The translations under genes and the position numbers were made by a program. The notes below the pieces were generated by a model that was not told where the DNA came from, did not search any database, and saw only the letters and a list, made by a program, of their open reading frames with translations. Below, one piece after another: positions 34,719 to 46,303 of a stretch of 64,000 nt of DNA. The number at the start of each line of letters is the position of its first letter. The stretch's first letter is position 1. Source of the DNA: Castanea sativa (taxonomy: Eukaryota > Streptophyta > Magnoliopsida > Fagales > Fagaceae); NCBI RefSeq assembly GCF_040712315.1, contig NC_134013.1:5491001-5555000 (forward strand), given 5' to 3'.

Positions 34719-37700
34719 ATGGCGGAAGGAAGATTAAGGAGGGGGTGTTCGTACAAGAAAACCACTTGGGTTGTTTGCTCTATTAACATTGTAATCGCAC
34801 TTTATGTTCTTCGTTCTCTATATTCTTCTCTGTACATCTACTCCGGTAACGTTTCTAGAAACAGTAAGTCTCTTTTTTTTTTTTTTTTTCTCAATCCAAT
34901 TCCATCTCTTGAGCTTGTTTCTATGGCTTTTGGAATACCCACTTGATAGTTTTGTAACTTATGTTGATGTGTTGAGATTCCCAGTTCCAATTTTTGTTTT
35001 TGTTCAAGGCTGGTAATTCAAGGATTATTCTTTTTTTGGTTAGAAATTTCAGTTCCAATAGAGTTTGGGGATTTTGTGAGAAACCCAGTCCCAATTTTCT
35101 TTATGTTCAATGCTGGTTTAAGAAAAAGATCAAATTTTGGGAATCCCACTTGATAGTTTGGGGGATTTTGTGAGAAACCCAGTTCCGATTTTCGTTTATG
35201 TTCAATGCTGGTGTGATAAAAGGATCAATTTTTAGAATACGCTTGGTAGATTTTGTGGGAAACCCAGTTCCAATTTTCATTTATGTTCAATGAACGTTAT
35301 GATTTTTTTTTCATTGTTCAAAATTTCAGTTCCAATTCAAATTGAGTTTGGGAGTTTTGTGAGAAGTCCAGTTGCAGTTTTCCTTTATGTTCAATGCTGG
35401 TTTAATCTGTTCAAAAAAAAAAAAAAAATGCTGGTTTAAAAAATGATAAATTTTTTTTAATAAACATTTTCAGTTGTTAAATATACCCCGGACCAGATGA
35501 GGAAAATGGAAGAATCGATTCGGATTCGGAGAGCATCGGAACCCTTGGAGCTTGTTAAATTGGTAAGATCCATTTTTTCACATAGATGTAACTATTTGTG
35601 TATTAGTGTCTTTGCTTTGAAATTTGAAACTCAAATTTTTATGGGGCCAAAAGGTGAAGGTAATTAAGGAGGAGATTTCTAGAGTAGAAGACGTGGTTCA
35701 ATTGCCAGGTCCTTTGAAGCAGAAGATCACAGATGAGATTTTGGTGAGGTTGAAAAGCTTGAATGGGAGTGCCAACATTACTCAACAGCAAGGTGGGTGC
35801 ACCTTAATTTCACTGAAATTTTGGTTGGTAGTCATAAAGGATTCATTTACATTGCTGAAGCATTTTATTGGTGATGTTATAAATTGTGGTTATATGTGCT
35901 TTTTTGAAGCAATAAATATCTTGAGGTGTGAGTAATGCGGTTATATTTTGAGGTGTGAGTAATGCGGTTGTCCAATGCTTTAGTATTCAGATTAAATCCT
36001 AAACTCATTTCCTTGTGGGCTTTTGTTGTTTGGTTTTTCCTGAGATATTATGTTGTGCTGGCATATATGATCATGCTTTGCTACCGGTCCACATCTCTTC
36101 CCAGTGGTTTCTATGGAGTTACAGAATCATGAGAAATGACACATTAATTGTATCTCTAAAAAACCTTTTTGACTGTATAAATTTCTATTGTCATTCTGTA
36201 GGCGCACCTGAAATTAGAAATAAATGGTAATTAAATAATAAGTACATGATCCAAATTCTTACCCTCGTAGATTGAGGGCATTTAGGGTCTTGTTGCTGAA
36301 CATTTTTGTCATTAATCATCTAAGACAATAAGTAGCCCTTCATTTGCTGAATTCCTGGGAGCTATTCGTGCTTATTCATAGGCTGTTGACAAAATCAGAT
36401 TATTCTTTCTTTTCTGGGCTTAATATGATCACTTTACTTAGTAGTTGATGGTGTCATGTCTAAAATTTGTAATTTTGTAATTAATTAGATGAGTTGGGAT
36501 GTGGTGGATAATGTGCATTACTTACATTCTTTAATTCTTCTCCTCCTTTCTCTTCTTGCAGTAACTTGTATTTTGTCTCTCCAGATTTCATAACAACCCA
36601 GATTAATTAACGGTGGGAATTTTTTATGGGGGTACATAAGGGAGGGATTTAGGTGTGAAAGGAATTGCTGTTGGTTTATAATTTCTCTTTCTCTATTCTG
36701 AAACAATTCAGTATTGTGTTCTGGAATTTGAGGATAAATTGTAAGTGTATAAGATAAGGTTGTGTTGATGCCACTTGGGAAGTTGGAGAAAAAGGGAGGA
36801 GGAAAGTCTGTGAAAATGCTTTGTCGATTCCATTAGGAATTAGTATATTACTGATACTATTTAAGTTGTCTTGTTTTCTATGGCCCAATGAGCTCATTCA
36901 TAGATAGATAAATTATTTTCTTCAATGTCCTCAGGGGCTTTACCCCAATACTGACCCACATGTTTTACCATCCGGTACAGTTACATGGTATAATTCTAAG
37001 GATGATATGCTAGAAACGAATTTGTAAGTAATTGCAATACGGGTTGAAGATTGTATTCTACTTGTATTTTGTCTGAGATCAGTTAAGCCAGGTGTAGTAA
37101 AATTCACTTTTATTCTTAAATGTAAGCATAAGTGCAACTTAATTATCATTCAATACAGCAAAAGTTGGTCTCATTTCGGTAATGGAGGCTTCACATTCGG
37201 GTTCAAGTTTTACCTATCTCCACCACCACTAATTCTTGCAATCCCCTTGGGCACCAGCTCTCTGCCTTTACTGCTGTCTCATCTATCGTGGCCTTTGCTA
37301 TTGCTACTATCTTTATCTGTACCTCCACAGCTACAACCAAGTCTGCAACTCATGATGCCATTGTTGTTGCTACCATCAATCTTAACGCTATAATGCCAGT
37401 TGTAATTATCACCATAAATCCATCAAGACATTGCTGCTAATATGGACGACACTGTTACCACATCCTTGAGACTACCATTGCTCCTACTCCAGTATTTATA
37501 TTTCCGATGCTATTACCACCAGCAACTGCACTATCACCAAGTTCTATTGTCATATTGTTACTGCCACTACTGTCACACCATTGCCATTTCCTTAGGAGCC
37601 CCATTTATGTTGCTGCCACTTCATGACCTGCAGTGGCGGTTCCATGGAGTCTGATAGTAAGTTTATCTTTTGACAAGTGGCTTTAATAACCAGCCTCAGA

Positions 37701-40534
37701 ATTTCTTTCTTCTCTGTCATTGATAAAAGCAATTTCCGTTGACAATTATGAATTTTAATGGGAAATCACTGCCCTTTAGGAATGGAATGGAACATCATTG
37801 ATTGGTTAGATTGTTGAATGAATGGTATAAACTGACAAAATAATGGATTGACTGCAAAAGAAAGAAGCAAGTGAGATTAGCTGCTGAAATGCAATTTGGT
37901 TTCATTTTGTTTCAATGAAAGTTTCTGATGTGATTTTATTTTGATCCCTTTCTGAATTTACTTTGCTTGAGTACCTCTAACCCAAACAGCGTATAAAATT
38001 ATGGTCAAATGTTCCTTTTTGAAGCGTGATTGATCTATGAAAAATTCAATGTGATGTTGCACCTGTCAAACATGGCGTTTATTAGTTTTCTGCTTACTGG
38101 CTCTAAACTTTATGTGCGAGTGTAAACATCACAACATTAGATTTTCCTAGTGTAAACATTATATTTTCTTAGTGAAATTTAGTGCATGATATGCAAATGC
38201 GAGAGTGAAATGAACTTGGGACTGGGTTCTGGTGTATAATTGCACCAAACAAGAAGGAACTTGTGATTCAGAGCAACAATTTGTGGAACAATGCAACTGG
38301 TTCCTCTTATTCCTAATGATTTTTCTTTGTATAGGTGTTGTGTGGGTCATATGGATAAAGGAGAATCAATGTTCAAAATTTGTATGTAAAAGTGGGATTG
38401 TTTTAATGAGATAATTTGTGGTGCAATGTCTAGTGCTCTCTCTTTTAAATTGGTCCAATATGAAATTTGTTCTGGTGGCTGGTCCTACCTTTCCGGTCAC
38501 AAGTGCTGGTGACTCACAACTACTGTTGGTGGATGTCACCATCTCATGGAAAATCCACGTTCAAAAGCTTATACGTTTCTATGTAAGTGTGAGGTTGTTT
38601 AATTGCATATTTAGTGGTATAGTGTTAAGTGCCCTCTTTTTTAAATTGGCCCAATATAAAATTTGCTCTAGTGGCTGGTGCTCCCTTTCCAGTCACCGCT
38701 GCTGTTTTCTGTTGATAGACGTCATCAACTCATGGAGACCAGGGAGCCTTTCAGTACTTAATTTTTTAACGTCCATTAATGTTGCACTATGATGCCAGAA
38801 AAAGCTGAAAAAAGGAAAAAAGAAAAGTATATTGCTAAAGCAACTGGAACTTTTTTTTCCTCCTCTGTTTCGTCCAGCAATGCCACTGGATTGAAAAAGC
38901 CAGTAGTATGTAATAACTTCATGATAATATGATAATAATTTGTATTGTATTAAATAATTTAAATTGTATAATTTATATCCAGTATATTTTTCATCATTAT
39001 ATGAGGCAATCACGTGATTTTCTAATGATTCAAAGGAAACCCTGGGCGTGAAAATTCAAAAGAATGCTAAATGTAGTCATAAAAAGCGTCAAAGCTAATG
39101 TTTCTTATGATTAAGTGTGAAAATCACCTGTATGTTACCTTTATATCACAGCATTTGCAGTTAAACAATGAAGTTCAGACCTGCATAGGGAACCCTACTT
39201 TTACCAAATTATAACTACATTGCTTCCCCCTCTATCTCAATAACTTTTTCCCCCAAGAGTGCACCGTTTTGATCCCTTGTAAAACTATAACCTAAGGAAC
39301 ATACAGATTTTTACATTTACCAAAGGGTGGTCCTACTTTCTCTTGGAAGAACTTTGTAGCTGCTGGTAATGTAGATAACCAAAATTCATTATGTAATAAG
39401 CTAAATAATATGTTTCTTAAATTCCTCAGAGTTCTGTGATGATTAATTATTTGAGTCTGTCTATTATTGGCTCATTCTTGCTATTTATCTTGTCAATATT
39501 GTTTTTTTAAATAAACAGAAGCAGTTGAAAGTTGGCGGAGGGAAAAACTAGAAGAAGCTAAGCAGTTAACCCTTAACAAAGGGACTTTGAATCCAACCAT
39601 CCAATATGAGGAAGCGGGTATTGTCTTTGCTTTCAAAGGCTGTATTCTTTGGTATTTGATTCTATTTGTATGGAAAAAACATTAAAAGATCCCCCATGCT
39701 TGAGCCTTTAAACACTGGTAAATCATTGTTTGACTGATGGTTAATAGTCTGCACTGCTTTTTCATAGGGATGATAGTAAGAGCCTTGGAGTCTGATTGGG
39801 CAGTGCTATCTGAAGGAATTGGCCTTTGGATACCTGGTGAAGTTATTAACAAGGAGCATGATGATAAACCTGAGGGTGTAGAAGATTTAGGTAATTTATT
39901 CTGTTCCTCTCAATCCCCCCATTCCCTCTCTCACACACCAAAAAAACCCAGTTTTCATTGTATGCTAGATTTAAGAAGTGTATTGTACACATTTTTTGTC
40001 GGGTGGAGATCTATAATATCATTCACAAAGGTATACTTTCTTCTCCAGAGGATCAAATTTTACCTGGCAGGCCAATACCAACGGAATGCCATGCTGAACT
40101 TCATACAGATTATGATGGTGCAGCTGTTAGATGGGGCCTTACCCACCATAAAGAAAGTGCAGCTGACTGCTGTCAAGCCTGCTTGGACCATGCTAAACGT
40201 GCCAAGCCAGGTGAAAAGAAATGTAACATTTGGGTTTATTGCCCATCTGAGGCTGGTTGTCATTCTCCAGATATCTATCAACATAAACATCAAGAGTGCT
40301 GGCTCAAATCTGTGAGTATTGGGCTATTTCTTTGTTATTTTGGCACTTATTTGCTCAGTGATATTGAGTTTCTTCCTGATTCAGTCTAGTCTAATATTCT
40401 TGTTTGTACTTATCAAAACGCAGGCGGAAAAGCCCAGACTGAATTTTAAGGACAAGTATCCTGACTCATATAGAAATTCACACCCAAATGCACCCTTTGT
40501 TGTACCATGGGTTTCTGGTGTCATCACTGCCTGA
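34719..40534 (+). CDS. Membrane-anchored apple/PAN-like domain protein (7 exons, 322 aa)
   Basis: Exons are 34719-34863, 35474-35562, 35654-35792, 39519-39617, 39768-39890, 40049-40311 and 40424-40534. All are GT-AG and the phases agree. Residues 1-14 are basic. A hydrophobic segment of about 25 residues from position 16 (TWVVCSINIVIALYVLRSLY) looks like an uncleaved signal anchor. A charged, probably helical stretch follows (residues 50-165). A Cys-rich module lies at about 212-285 with eight Cys: 212, 239, 240, 243, 257, 263, 269 and 282. The pattern SAADCCQACLDH...CNIWVYC...GC...CWLK is typical of apple/PAN domains, which bind proteins or carbohydrates. I infer a type II protein with the Cys-rich part in the secretory lumen or apoplast. 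Function is unknown. Intron 3 is 3.7 kb. A (GA)n tract lies in the 5' leader. Confidence 0.85.
38368..38750 (+). repeat. Diverged tandem duplication (about 190 bp) in intron 3 of the apple-domain gene
   Basis: TCTTTTAAATTGGTCCAATA followed by GTGGCTGG near 38450 matches TTTTTAAATTGGCCCAATA followed by GTGGCTGG near 38640. Each is preceded by a GTTCAAAA...TATGTAA(A/G) segment. Confidence 0.7.
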
Positions 40535-41403
40535 TTGGATTGACCAACATTATTTGGCTGACATGGTATGAAATGCGAGCTGCAGCTTAACTTTGTTGTG
40601 TTACTATAACATACACGCAAGAAGCTATCCGCTCCTTATTTGTTGTATTTGCGGAACAAAAGAGGAAATAGGGAGAAGAGATGAGGGCAGTGTGGGTGGA
40701 GATGGTATAGTCTCATTTTTGTTTCATCAGTCAATTTTGTAACAATTGAGTGTGTTCGTCTTCTGGTGCTAAAGGCAAGGTGACATCAGTTAGACGGTGA
40801 AAAACGCTTGCTTTGTGGATTCCATTGATCTGCAAAATGATTCATTGTAGTTGGAATGTGAAGTAATCTATGGAAATAATTTACCTTCATGGGCATGTGA
40901 ATATCTAGTCAGTGTTTAATGCTGTTTCTCTGTGTGTGACTCACAAGAGTAATCACTTGCTACATAGTACAGGCTATTGAATCAAAGATAGGTAAGCCAC
41001 TGTAGTATACAAATATCAGATGAGGACTGTCGGCTGCAATTCAAGTGTGTTTGGCTGGCTTTTCTTCTGGGAGTTGGTTTGCTTAAATATGAGGTTGTTA
41101 TGATAAAAACTACATGAACTTACCTAAATTATATAGATGAAAAGTCTTTAGACCAAAAAGTAAAATGATTTAAGTATTTAGCAGAATTTAATTAGGTGCA
41201 TATACAGAGCAATATGATAATAATCATTTACGAAGTTTAGTATTAAAAAAAAAAAGAATAATGTTAGAAATACAAACTATTTTATAAATTTTTTTATAAA
41301 TTGCTGATGTGGTAAGTGATAATTGGTAAATAAAAAAGTAATATTGATAGTGGATCTAGATAAAACCAATAAGAAGTTGGTCACATTAACATGTTGTAAA
41401 ATA

Positions 41404-42330
41404 GTTTGTGCATGTAGCATTACTCTTAAAAAAAAAAAAAACATTTAGGGTGGTCTAAATCTGTTGTTTACAAAGAAAGCAAGTTATTAAGGTTATTGCC
41501 TTATTATTGTTACATGAAAAAAAAAAAAAAGGAGAGTTAAAATGCTGAAATCCATAAATAGGACCATCCTAAAAGGTTGGGTGAAATGGGTGCATAATGT
41601 TTTTGACTTTTTGGAATCACTTGGCTTTCATATACATACCTATTTGGCTATTTTGGAATCAAATGTCTTGGTAAATAATAAAAGCTAAAACAATGTCTAT
41701 TTTACATAAGGAAAAAGTTAACGAATGTCTTAAGGGCAATGATTTAGAAAATATTTTTTTAGACACTTTTTAAGGGAAAAGAAAAAAGTAATTAAAATTT
41801 GAAGTTATTAAGCAAAAAATTAATTGTGAATATAAAGTGTTGTTTATCAAGCAAAAAAAAAAAAAAGTTTGTACTTATAGCATTACTAAAATAAATAAAA
41901 ATAAAAATTAGAGTGGTCTAAATCTGGTGTTTACAAAGAAAGCAAGTTATTAAGGTTATTGCCTAATTATTGTTACATGAAAAAAAAAAAAAAAAAGAAG
42001 AGTTAAAATGCTAAAGTCCATAAATAGGACCAACCTAAAAGGTTGGGTGAAATGGGTGCATAATGTTTTTGACTTTTTGGAATCACCTAGGTTTTCATAT
42101 AGGTATTTGGCTATTTTGGAATCACAATAATGTCTTGGTAAATAATAAAAGCTAAAACAATGTCTATTTTACCTAAGGAAAAAGTTAACAGATGTTCTAA
42201 GGACATTGGTTTAGAAAATATTTTTATAAACTTTTAAGGGAAAAGAAAAAAGTAATTAAAATTTTATGTTATTAAACAAAAAAAAATTTTAATTGTGAAT
42301 ATAAAATGTTGTTTATTAAGCCAAAAAAAA
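41404..42330 (+). repeat. Tandem duplication, period about 463 bp
   Basis: Unit 1 starts at 41404 (AGTTTGTGCATGTAGCATTA) and unit 2 at 41867 (AGTTTGTACTTATAGCATTA). Both contain GGTGGTCTAAATCTG/GAGTGGTCTAAATCTG, an A-run, CATAAATAGGACCA, GGTTGGGTGAAATGGGTGCA and AAAAGCTAAAACAATGTC. Divergence is low apart from A-run lengths, so the duplication is fairly recent. Confidence 0.85.
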
Positions 42331-42979
42331 AACTCATAATGATCCTCTAGGAGACTAGGTGTAAATTAGATTTATTGTTTACAAAGTTATTAAGTTTGAT
42401 AAAATTGAAATATTATTGTCAATTGTGTACATCATAATAATTTATCAAACAATCAACTTTAATATGAAAATCCAATATTTTATTAGACATGATAAAATAG
42501 CCTCAATCGGACCACTAGACTCAACTTAAACCCCTTTTTTTTTTTTCGTTTCTTTAAGAATCAACCCAACTCGAACCTATGGCTTGGTTTGTTAGTTTAA
42601 AAATAAATAAATAAATATTGGATTATTTTTAAAGTTATCATGAACTGTGTTGAATTAGAGAATTTTCAATCAATCCACCTTGTTAGATTGGATTAAAAAA
42701 AACACCTTTAACATAACCAAAACCAATCCATTAACACACCCAAATATACCCACATTTTCCAATCAAAAAAATATACCCACATCTAAATATTTTATCAAAC
42801 TCTTTTCGTAACTCTTTTTAATTTCTAGTCCCTCAAGTTTCGAGTATGTTTTTCTCTTAACCGTTAGCGTTATAGCCAAGAACAATAAAATGACTTCTTC
42901 TTTTTTTTTTTGTGGTTAACTGACGTGGCAAACAAACTGACCCGCTCCAAATTCAAATCTTAATCCCAACCCGGTTCCA

Positions 42980-43155
42980 AATCAAATTGCAATCTGATTT
43001 TGGATTCACAAACGCACAAGAGAGAGAGAGAGAGAGAGTGCGTGAACGGACCCTAGCCCTAGCCGCCGCGACGCCGCCATCCTCCGCTGGAGACGGTGGC
43101 CTCCTGCCTCACGCCGCTCGTACAGCCTCGCCGTTCCTTCCTCGTCCCCTCTCAG
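42980..43155 (+). other. DPH4: Probable non-coding first exon (5' UTR) of DPH4
   Basis: A GC-rich island contains a (GA)n run at 43019-43037 and then CCGCCGCGACGCCGCCATCC-like sequence. It ends in a good splice donor (CAG|GTATTA at 43155/43156). No sizeable conserved ORF starts here. The only acceptor with a fitting context before the DPH4 ATG is at 45710-45715. The 5' boundary is a guess. Confidence 0.55.
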
Positions 43156-43190
43156 GTATTACACTTTTCCCCTCTGGTTGTGCAACCCAG

Positions 43191-43191
<1 letters not shown>

Positions 43192-43243
<52 letters not shown>
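43192..43243. repeat. (AT)n microsatellite at the start of the DPH4 5'-UTR intron
   Basis: About 26 uninterrupted AT units lie 36 bp after the proposed splice donor. Confidence 0.97.
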
Positions 43244-43246
<3 letters not shown>

Positions 43247-43550
43247 TGTACCCTGTAGGCCTAATCTGCTATTGATTTTTTTTAGGATGCTACTTGTGCT
43301 AGGATCTATATGAGAATTTAAATTATGCAATGGTTAGAAATCTTGAGTCTTGGAATATTTTTGTTATGTGGAAATCTTTGAAAAGAGGAAATGGGGTTTT
43401 AGGATTAGAAAGAAAGTATGTTGCCTTTCAATGACACTGTATAATAGGCAAAAGCTTAGGTACAGATTTTAGATGTGGTGTTGTAAAACAAAGTGGTTTA
43501 TTGATCAATACTCAATACTACCGCATGGTTGAATTTAATTGGGAACTTAA

Positions 43551-44443
43551 TGGCCTGTTTGGAAGTTTAGAGAGGGAGGAGAGTAGAAGAGAGTAGTGGA
43601 GATGAGAGTAGAGGGGAATGGTTACCCTTCACCTTGTTTGGATATTTTTAAAATTAGTAAGGAGGAAAGAAGTAATTAATCCTTCGTTTTGTTTGGATAT
43701 TTTAAAAAATAAGATACAAATGAGATGAAATGATTTAAATAGACAAATTTACCCCTATTTAAAAATAGACTTACAACATTTGTCTATGAATTTTTTTTTG
43801 AGAAAATATTGGTATTAATTTGTTAAATTAAATAATTATTTAATCAACATTCTCGTTACATCAAATACCACTAACTAATAAAATAATAAAACTACTATTA
43901 ATTATTATAAAATAATTTTTATTACCTTAAAAAAAATTATAATAAAAATAAATAAACCTTCATAAATTTCTACACTTTCCTCACATTTCCCATCAATCAA
44001 ACATAAAGCTAGCTCCACCTCAGTCTATCATATGACATCCAAAAAGTAAAGTTGAATTCAAAATTTTCTGAGCAACCAAACAAAGACCAAGAGAGAGAGA
44101 TTGAGACCTCCGGACCAATCCTTCTCGGTAATTCAACATCTCCGGCTTCCAAAACCCTAGCACCACCAGCTGAATCCTCGCGAGCAATCGAATTCGGCGC
44201 CAAATCGAGCTTGACGGCTTCGCGAACAGGCTCCTTAAGGCGCAGTGGAATTAGAGTGAGGAGCTCCGAAAACGATCCCATCGTCATCGTTTCTACTCTT
44301 TAGATTGAGATCGATCGGACTGTGGAGAGACGGTGGCGCAGGCGACGGTTGGTGAGGCTGCGAAGCAGAGGATAACGACGACGAAGAAGCAAAAGGTCTG
44401 AGCACGTCCGTGTACAGATCTCCGAACTCGCCGTCATCTTCCA

Positions 44444-44474
<31 letters not shown>

Positions 44475-44805
44475 TTTCTTTCTTCTTCTCTTTCTAGAGA
44501 GAGAAATAGAAAAAGGGTTGTTTAGCTTCAGTGTTGAAATAGTGAGATTATTTATTTATTTTTCATTCAAACTTAAATTTTCTCGGGAAACAAACAAAGG
44601 TTATTTATATAATCTATTTGTAATTTTGTTAATTTAGAAAGGATAAATTAGAGATTTTATTTGGTCAATAATGTATGTATTTTACTCTCCCTCCAAATCT
44701 CTCCAATTTAGAGGAATTAAAAATGAGGAGTTAGAGCAGGGTAATTGAATCACTCTCCCTTCCTTTACTCTACTCCCCTCCTTTTTTGAACTCCCAAACA
44801 GGCTA
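43551..44805. mobile_element. Gene-capturing Harbinger-like element (Pack-MITE, 1255 bp) in the DPH4 5'-UTR intron
   Basis: It begins TGGCCTGTTTGGAAGTTTAG and ends CTCCCAAACAGGCTA. The terminal inverted repeats continue as purine-rich GGAGGAGAGTAG versus GGAGGGGAGTAG. TAA flanks both sides (43548-43550 and 44806-44808), the 3-bp duplication of PIF/Harbinger elements. The middle third, about 44040-44470, is GC-richer and contains a coding-like segment on the minus strand, described separately. Confidence 0.75.
44060..44444 (-). pseudogene. Captured 5' fragment of a FIP1-like (polyadenylation factor) gene
   Basis: From the ATG at 44444 the minus strand encodes MEDDGEFGDLYTDVLRPF. It continues with a Ser/Pro-rich stretch, PSLHSPIDLNLKSR and FGAPHSNSTAP, before a stop at 44235-44237. 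I recognise this opening from plant FIP1[V]-like mRNA 3'-end processing factors. A second frame from about 44237 downward continues with GGARVLEAGDVELPRR, so a frameshift follows. A (CT)n leader upstream of the ATG seems to have been captured too. No other FIP1 sequence is present nearby, so this is a fragment carried by the surrounding element. Confidence 0.65.
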
Positions 44806-45754
44806 TAAATGTACAATGGTATCGAAAGAACTGTATCTATGTTTTGCTCTTGCGTAATTGGTGTGTTTTCGATGTTGCCCTTTGCATAAGTTTGGGGTAT
44901 CTATTGTATTAGATATTGAGAGAAGTTGTGGATTGCAACTTTTATGAACTTTGCTGATTTAAGCTGCGTGGATCATTATGTTAAAAGACCCTTGTTTACA
45001 TCTATGTGACTAGATTAATTAAGTTACTTGTATAAGGATCAGTTGAAGCCTTTATCTGGGACCACTTTGCATGCAAGTGGCTGCTTCAGTGATGAGACTT
45101 GAGAGTATTTAAACAAAGGAGGAGGATGAATTGTACAAAAATGATAGAAAAGTCTTGTAAATAATCATCATACCAGCAGTAATAGTAATGAAGTGTAGCT
45201 TAAAATGGCATCTCCTCTCTTTGTAAGAACAAGGTGTAGGTGAGTGTAGGTTCAAAATCCACTGGGTGCGTGTGTAATTATCGATAAAATTTTAATCATT
45301 ATGCCTGCAGTTGGGTAGTAACATCTTTCTTAACTGTGTAAACCAGAATATTTCACCCAATGTTATGTTAGGCTTATGGCTTTCAGTCTTGGTTGTACAA
45401 AATTACCATGCTTTATGATCAATAAGTTGGACTTTGTGGTACTCTCGTATAGAAGATACTATGGTTGATAGCTGAAGCCCCTCATTAAACTGAAGTGGTT
45501 GGGGAAATAATTGAAAACCTTGCTAAGGCAAAACTCCCTGAATTTCAGAAGATTCCCATTTCCCAAGCTTGTATGGAATTTCTTTTGGCCACTGAGTAGT
45601 GCATAAATTTCTGAATTCAGCTACTCTTATTAGTGCTTGATATAGAAACCATTTGCTATTGCTATGCTTCTTATATCACAAATAAATATAATTTAATAAA
45701 ATCTTTTCATTGCAGTTGCAGTGAAAGATATCTGATAGCAAGCAAGTTCCAACC

Positions 45755-46303
45755 ATGCTTCTTGGTGAGAACTCCATTCTGGAAACTCACTACGATGTTC
45801 TATCTGTGAAGGAGGATGCAAGCTATGAAGAAATTCGCACAAGCTATCGATCTGCCATCCTAAATTACCATCCTGATAAATTACAGAAGAAATCTGAGAC
45901 AGCCAGTCCTGACCATGAGTTAAGGGAAAGATTTTTGAAGGTACAGAGAGCTTGGGAAATCCTCAGCAATTCGAACTCACGAGCTATTTATGATAGTGAG
46001 TTGCGAGCTTCAAGACAGGATACTGTAGTTGCAGATGATATCAGCTTGGAGGATATGACAGTTGAAGATACTGGTGAAGCGATGGAGCTCTTTTACCAAT
46101 GTCAATGTGGTGATTACTTCTTTGTTGATTCCCTGGAATTGGGTAAAATGGGATATTCATTGTTGAGAGATGGGAATAAGATTTTATTACAGACACTGGA
46201 TGCTTCACCGGCATCAGTGATTCTTCCTTGTGGGTCTTGTTCTTTGAAAGTTCGTGCATTGATCAATTCAGATATTATTCTTTCAGTTGATGATCATCTA
46301 TGA
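45755..46303 (+). CDS. DPH4: Diphthamide biosynthesis protein 4: J-domain plus CSL zinc finger (182 aa)
   Basis: This is a single coding exon from the ATG at 45755 to TGA. Residues 11-85 form a J-domain with the diagnostic HPD motif at 39-41 (NYHPDKL). It is followed by an acidic linker and a CSL-type zinc finger with Cys116, Cys118, Cys159 and Cys162 (CQCG ... CGSC). This architecture and length match DPH4/DJC24 (Arabidopsis At4g10130, from memory). DPH4 is an electron-carrying J-protein needed for the first steps of diphthamide synthesis on elongation factor 2. A GC-rich non-coding first exon probably ends at the donor CTCAG|GTATTA (43155), and the acceptor TTGCAG lies just upstream of the start (45710-45715). 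The gene would therefore have a 2.56-kb 5'-UTR intron, which carries an (AT)n tract and a gene-capturing MITE. Confidence 0.93.
   Translation: MLLGENSILETHYDVLSVKEDASYEEIRTSYRSAILNYHPDKLQKKSETASPDHELRERFLKVQRAWEILSNSNSRAIYDSELRASRQDTVVADDISLEDMTVEDTGEAMELFYQCQCGDYFFVDSLELGKMGYSLLRDGNKILLQTLDASPASVILPCGSCSLKVRALINSDIILSVDDHL

Noticed and set aside
37150..37660. ACC/TTG-rich stretch that looks coding-like in the apple-domain gene's intron 3
   Set aside because: Irregular trinucleotide bias (Thr/Ile/Ala-like) with stops in all frames and no match; probably low-complexity intron DNA.
39737..40315. 192-aa open frame
   Set aside because: It covers exon 5 of the apple-domain gene, then runs through an intron and out of frame over exon 6.
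44009..44444. A genuine FIP1 gene on the minus strand
   Set aside because: Only the first exon-like part is present, the frame shifts, and it is bracketed by transposon ends.
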